From the NCBI RefSeq assembly GCF_023156245.1, contig NZ_JAKZAH010000006.1, forward strand, positions 1 to 64,000: a stretch of DNA of 64,000 nt, read 5' to 3'. The notes under the pieces were generated by a model. That model worked only from the letters and a program-made list of their open reading frames with translations. It did not search any database and had not been told where the DNA came from. The number at the start of each line of letters is the position of its first letter. Position 1 is the stretch's first letter. The translations under genes were made by a program, and so were the position numbers. Shown here in pieces: positions 63,547 to 64,000 of this stretch. Origin of the DNA: Marinobacter bryozoorum. GTDB taxonomy: Bacteria > Pseudomonadota > Gammaproteobacteria > Pseudomonadales > Oleiphilaceae.

Positions 63547-64000
63547 TCAGTCTAGCTCCCTCAAGATGCGCCTATCATCGAACGGCTCATCGAAGTACCC
63601 CGTTGCCATCAGATCTGTCTTTACGCTCTCTGGCAGCTCGATGTACTTCCGCTCAAGTTCCCAACTGCCCGGCCCGAAGATCAGCGGGCGGGTATTCTCA
63701 ATAATCGCCCTCGCCTTATCGGAAAGATCCACTCCCTCCAGGCGACCGATGGTGTAGGCCAGCTCGGTCAGTTCAGGTTTTTCACAGGCTCTTTGAGCCA
63801 TTGCACTGGACGTTATGAGAAAGCCACGGGCCATGTCCGGCTCCAGGCTGGCCAGCTTGTCCATCACTTCAGATGGAGGAAGGTCGCGAGAGCTCGCTTT
63901 CTCCTCGCACCGTTCGATCGCGGAACCATAGTCGGCGATTTTTTCGGCCAGATATCGATGCTCAATGTCTCTCTCGCCAGCCTGCGAGAAGGCGGAAGCC
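63547..64000 (-). CDS. hypothetical protein, 5' end outside the window
   Basis: The reading frame is open from the right edge to a stop at 63547 (151 codons visible). The first in-window GTG/ATG codons lie at about 63867, but the upstream frame has no stop, so the true start is probably beyond 64000. The visible part is helical and charged, with segments such as FGPGSWELERKYIELPESVKTDLMATGYFDEPFDDRRILREL. I do not recognise a family. It precedes the HigA-like gene by 30 bp on the same strand and could share its transcript. Confidence 0.65.
   Translation of the reverse strand, partial: ASAFSQAGERDIEHRYLAEKIADYGSAIERCEEKASSRDLPPSEVMDKLASLEPDMARGFLITSSAMAQRACEKPELTELAYTIGRLEGVDLSDKARAIIENTRPLIFGPGSWELERKYIELPESVKTDLMATGYFDEPFDDRRILRELD

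Overview
The window reads as the replication-origin neighbourhood of a marine gammaproteobacterium, most likely Marinobacter or a close relative. This is inferred from the Pseudomonas-like order rpmH-rnpA-yidD-yidC-mnmE / mnmG-rsmG-parA-parB-atpIBEFHAGDC-glmU-glmS, joined to dnaA-dnaN-recF-gyrB, together with an ectoine hydroxylase. Genes left of about 43 kb run almost entirely on the minus strand, and dnaA to gyrB run on the plus strand, so transcription diverges between rpmH and dnaA.

Positions 1-13187 are the right part of a Tn7-like transposon inserted just downstream of glmS, the classical attTn7 position. A complete tnsABCDE set (5427-13072) lies next to a well-preserved right end: four tandem ~20-bp TnsB-type repeats ending in TGTGGGA when read inward. 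The visible cargo (86-5396) is three membrane exporters with their regulators: a LysR/MFS divergent pair, a MerR-MFS-orphan unit with two matching operator-like motifs, and a LysE-type exporter. The left end lies beyond the window.

Positions 13212-28168 are core chromosome: glmS, glmU, the F1Fo ATP synthase operon with a clear promoter, parB, parA, rsmG and mnmG. A short AT-rich stretch with three DnaA-box-like motifs (28402-28520) lies upstream of mnmG, as in E. coli oriC. Between mnmG and mnmE, which are adjacent in pseudomonads, about 10.9 kb is interposed: an RND efflux pair, a DUF3833 lipoprotein, ectD, a di-haem cytochrome c peroxidase, a DUF2959 lipoprotein and a TonB-dependent receptor with a Fur box. 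Then come mnmE, yidC, yidD, rnpA and rpmH, a 688-bp dnaA leader with a further DnaA box, and dnaA-dnaN-(AarF/UbiB-like kinase)-recF-gyrB. Two parS-type palindromes lie inside recF and probably serve the ParAB encoded about 23 kb away.

From 51 to 58.7 kb a TetR regulator sits beside an operon for an acyl-CoA synthetase and a branched-chain-amino-acid-type ABC transporter (substrate-binding protein, two permeases, two ATPases). A palindrome lies in the spacer of its predicted promoter.

The last 5 kb (59.6-64 kb) is accessory-like. It holds small genes (VC0807-type membrane protein, DUF3135, a frameshifted HAD phosphatase, a lipoprotein plus unknown protein, an ABM-domain protein, a lone HigA-type antitoxin and an unknown gene cut by the window edge). 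It is studded with four copies of an unusual asymmetric hairpin: the long basal stem changes sequence while staying paired, and the bulge and apical loop are conserved. Two of these copies lie in ~190-bp direct repeats that flank a two-gene module. This repeat family is the least explained structure in the window. No tRNA, rRNA or CRISPR array was seen.
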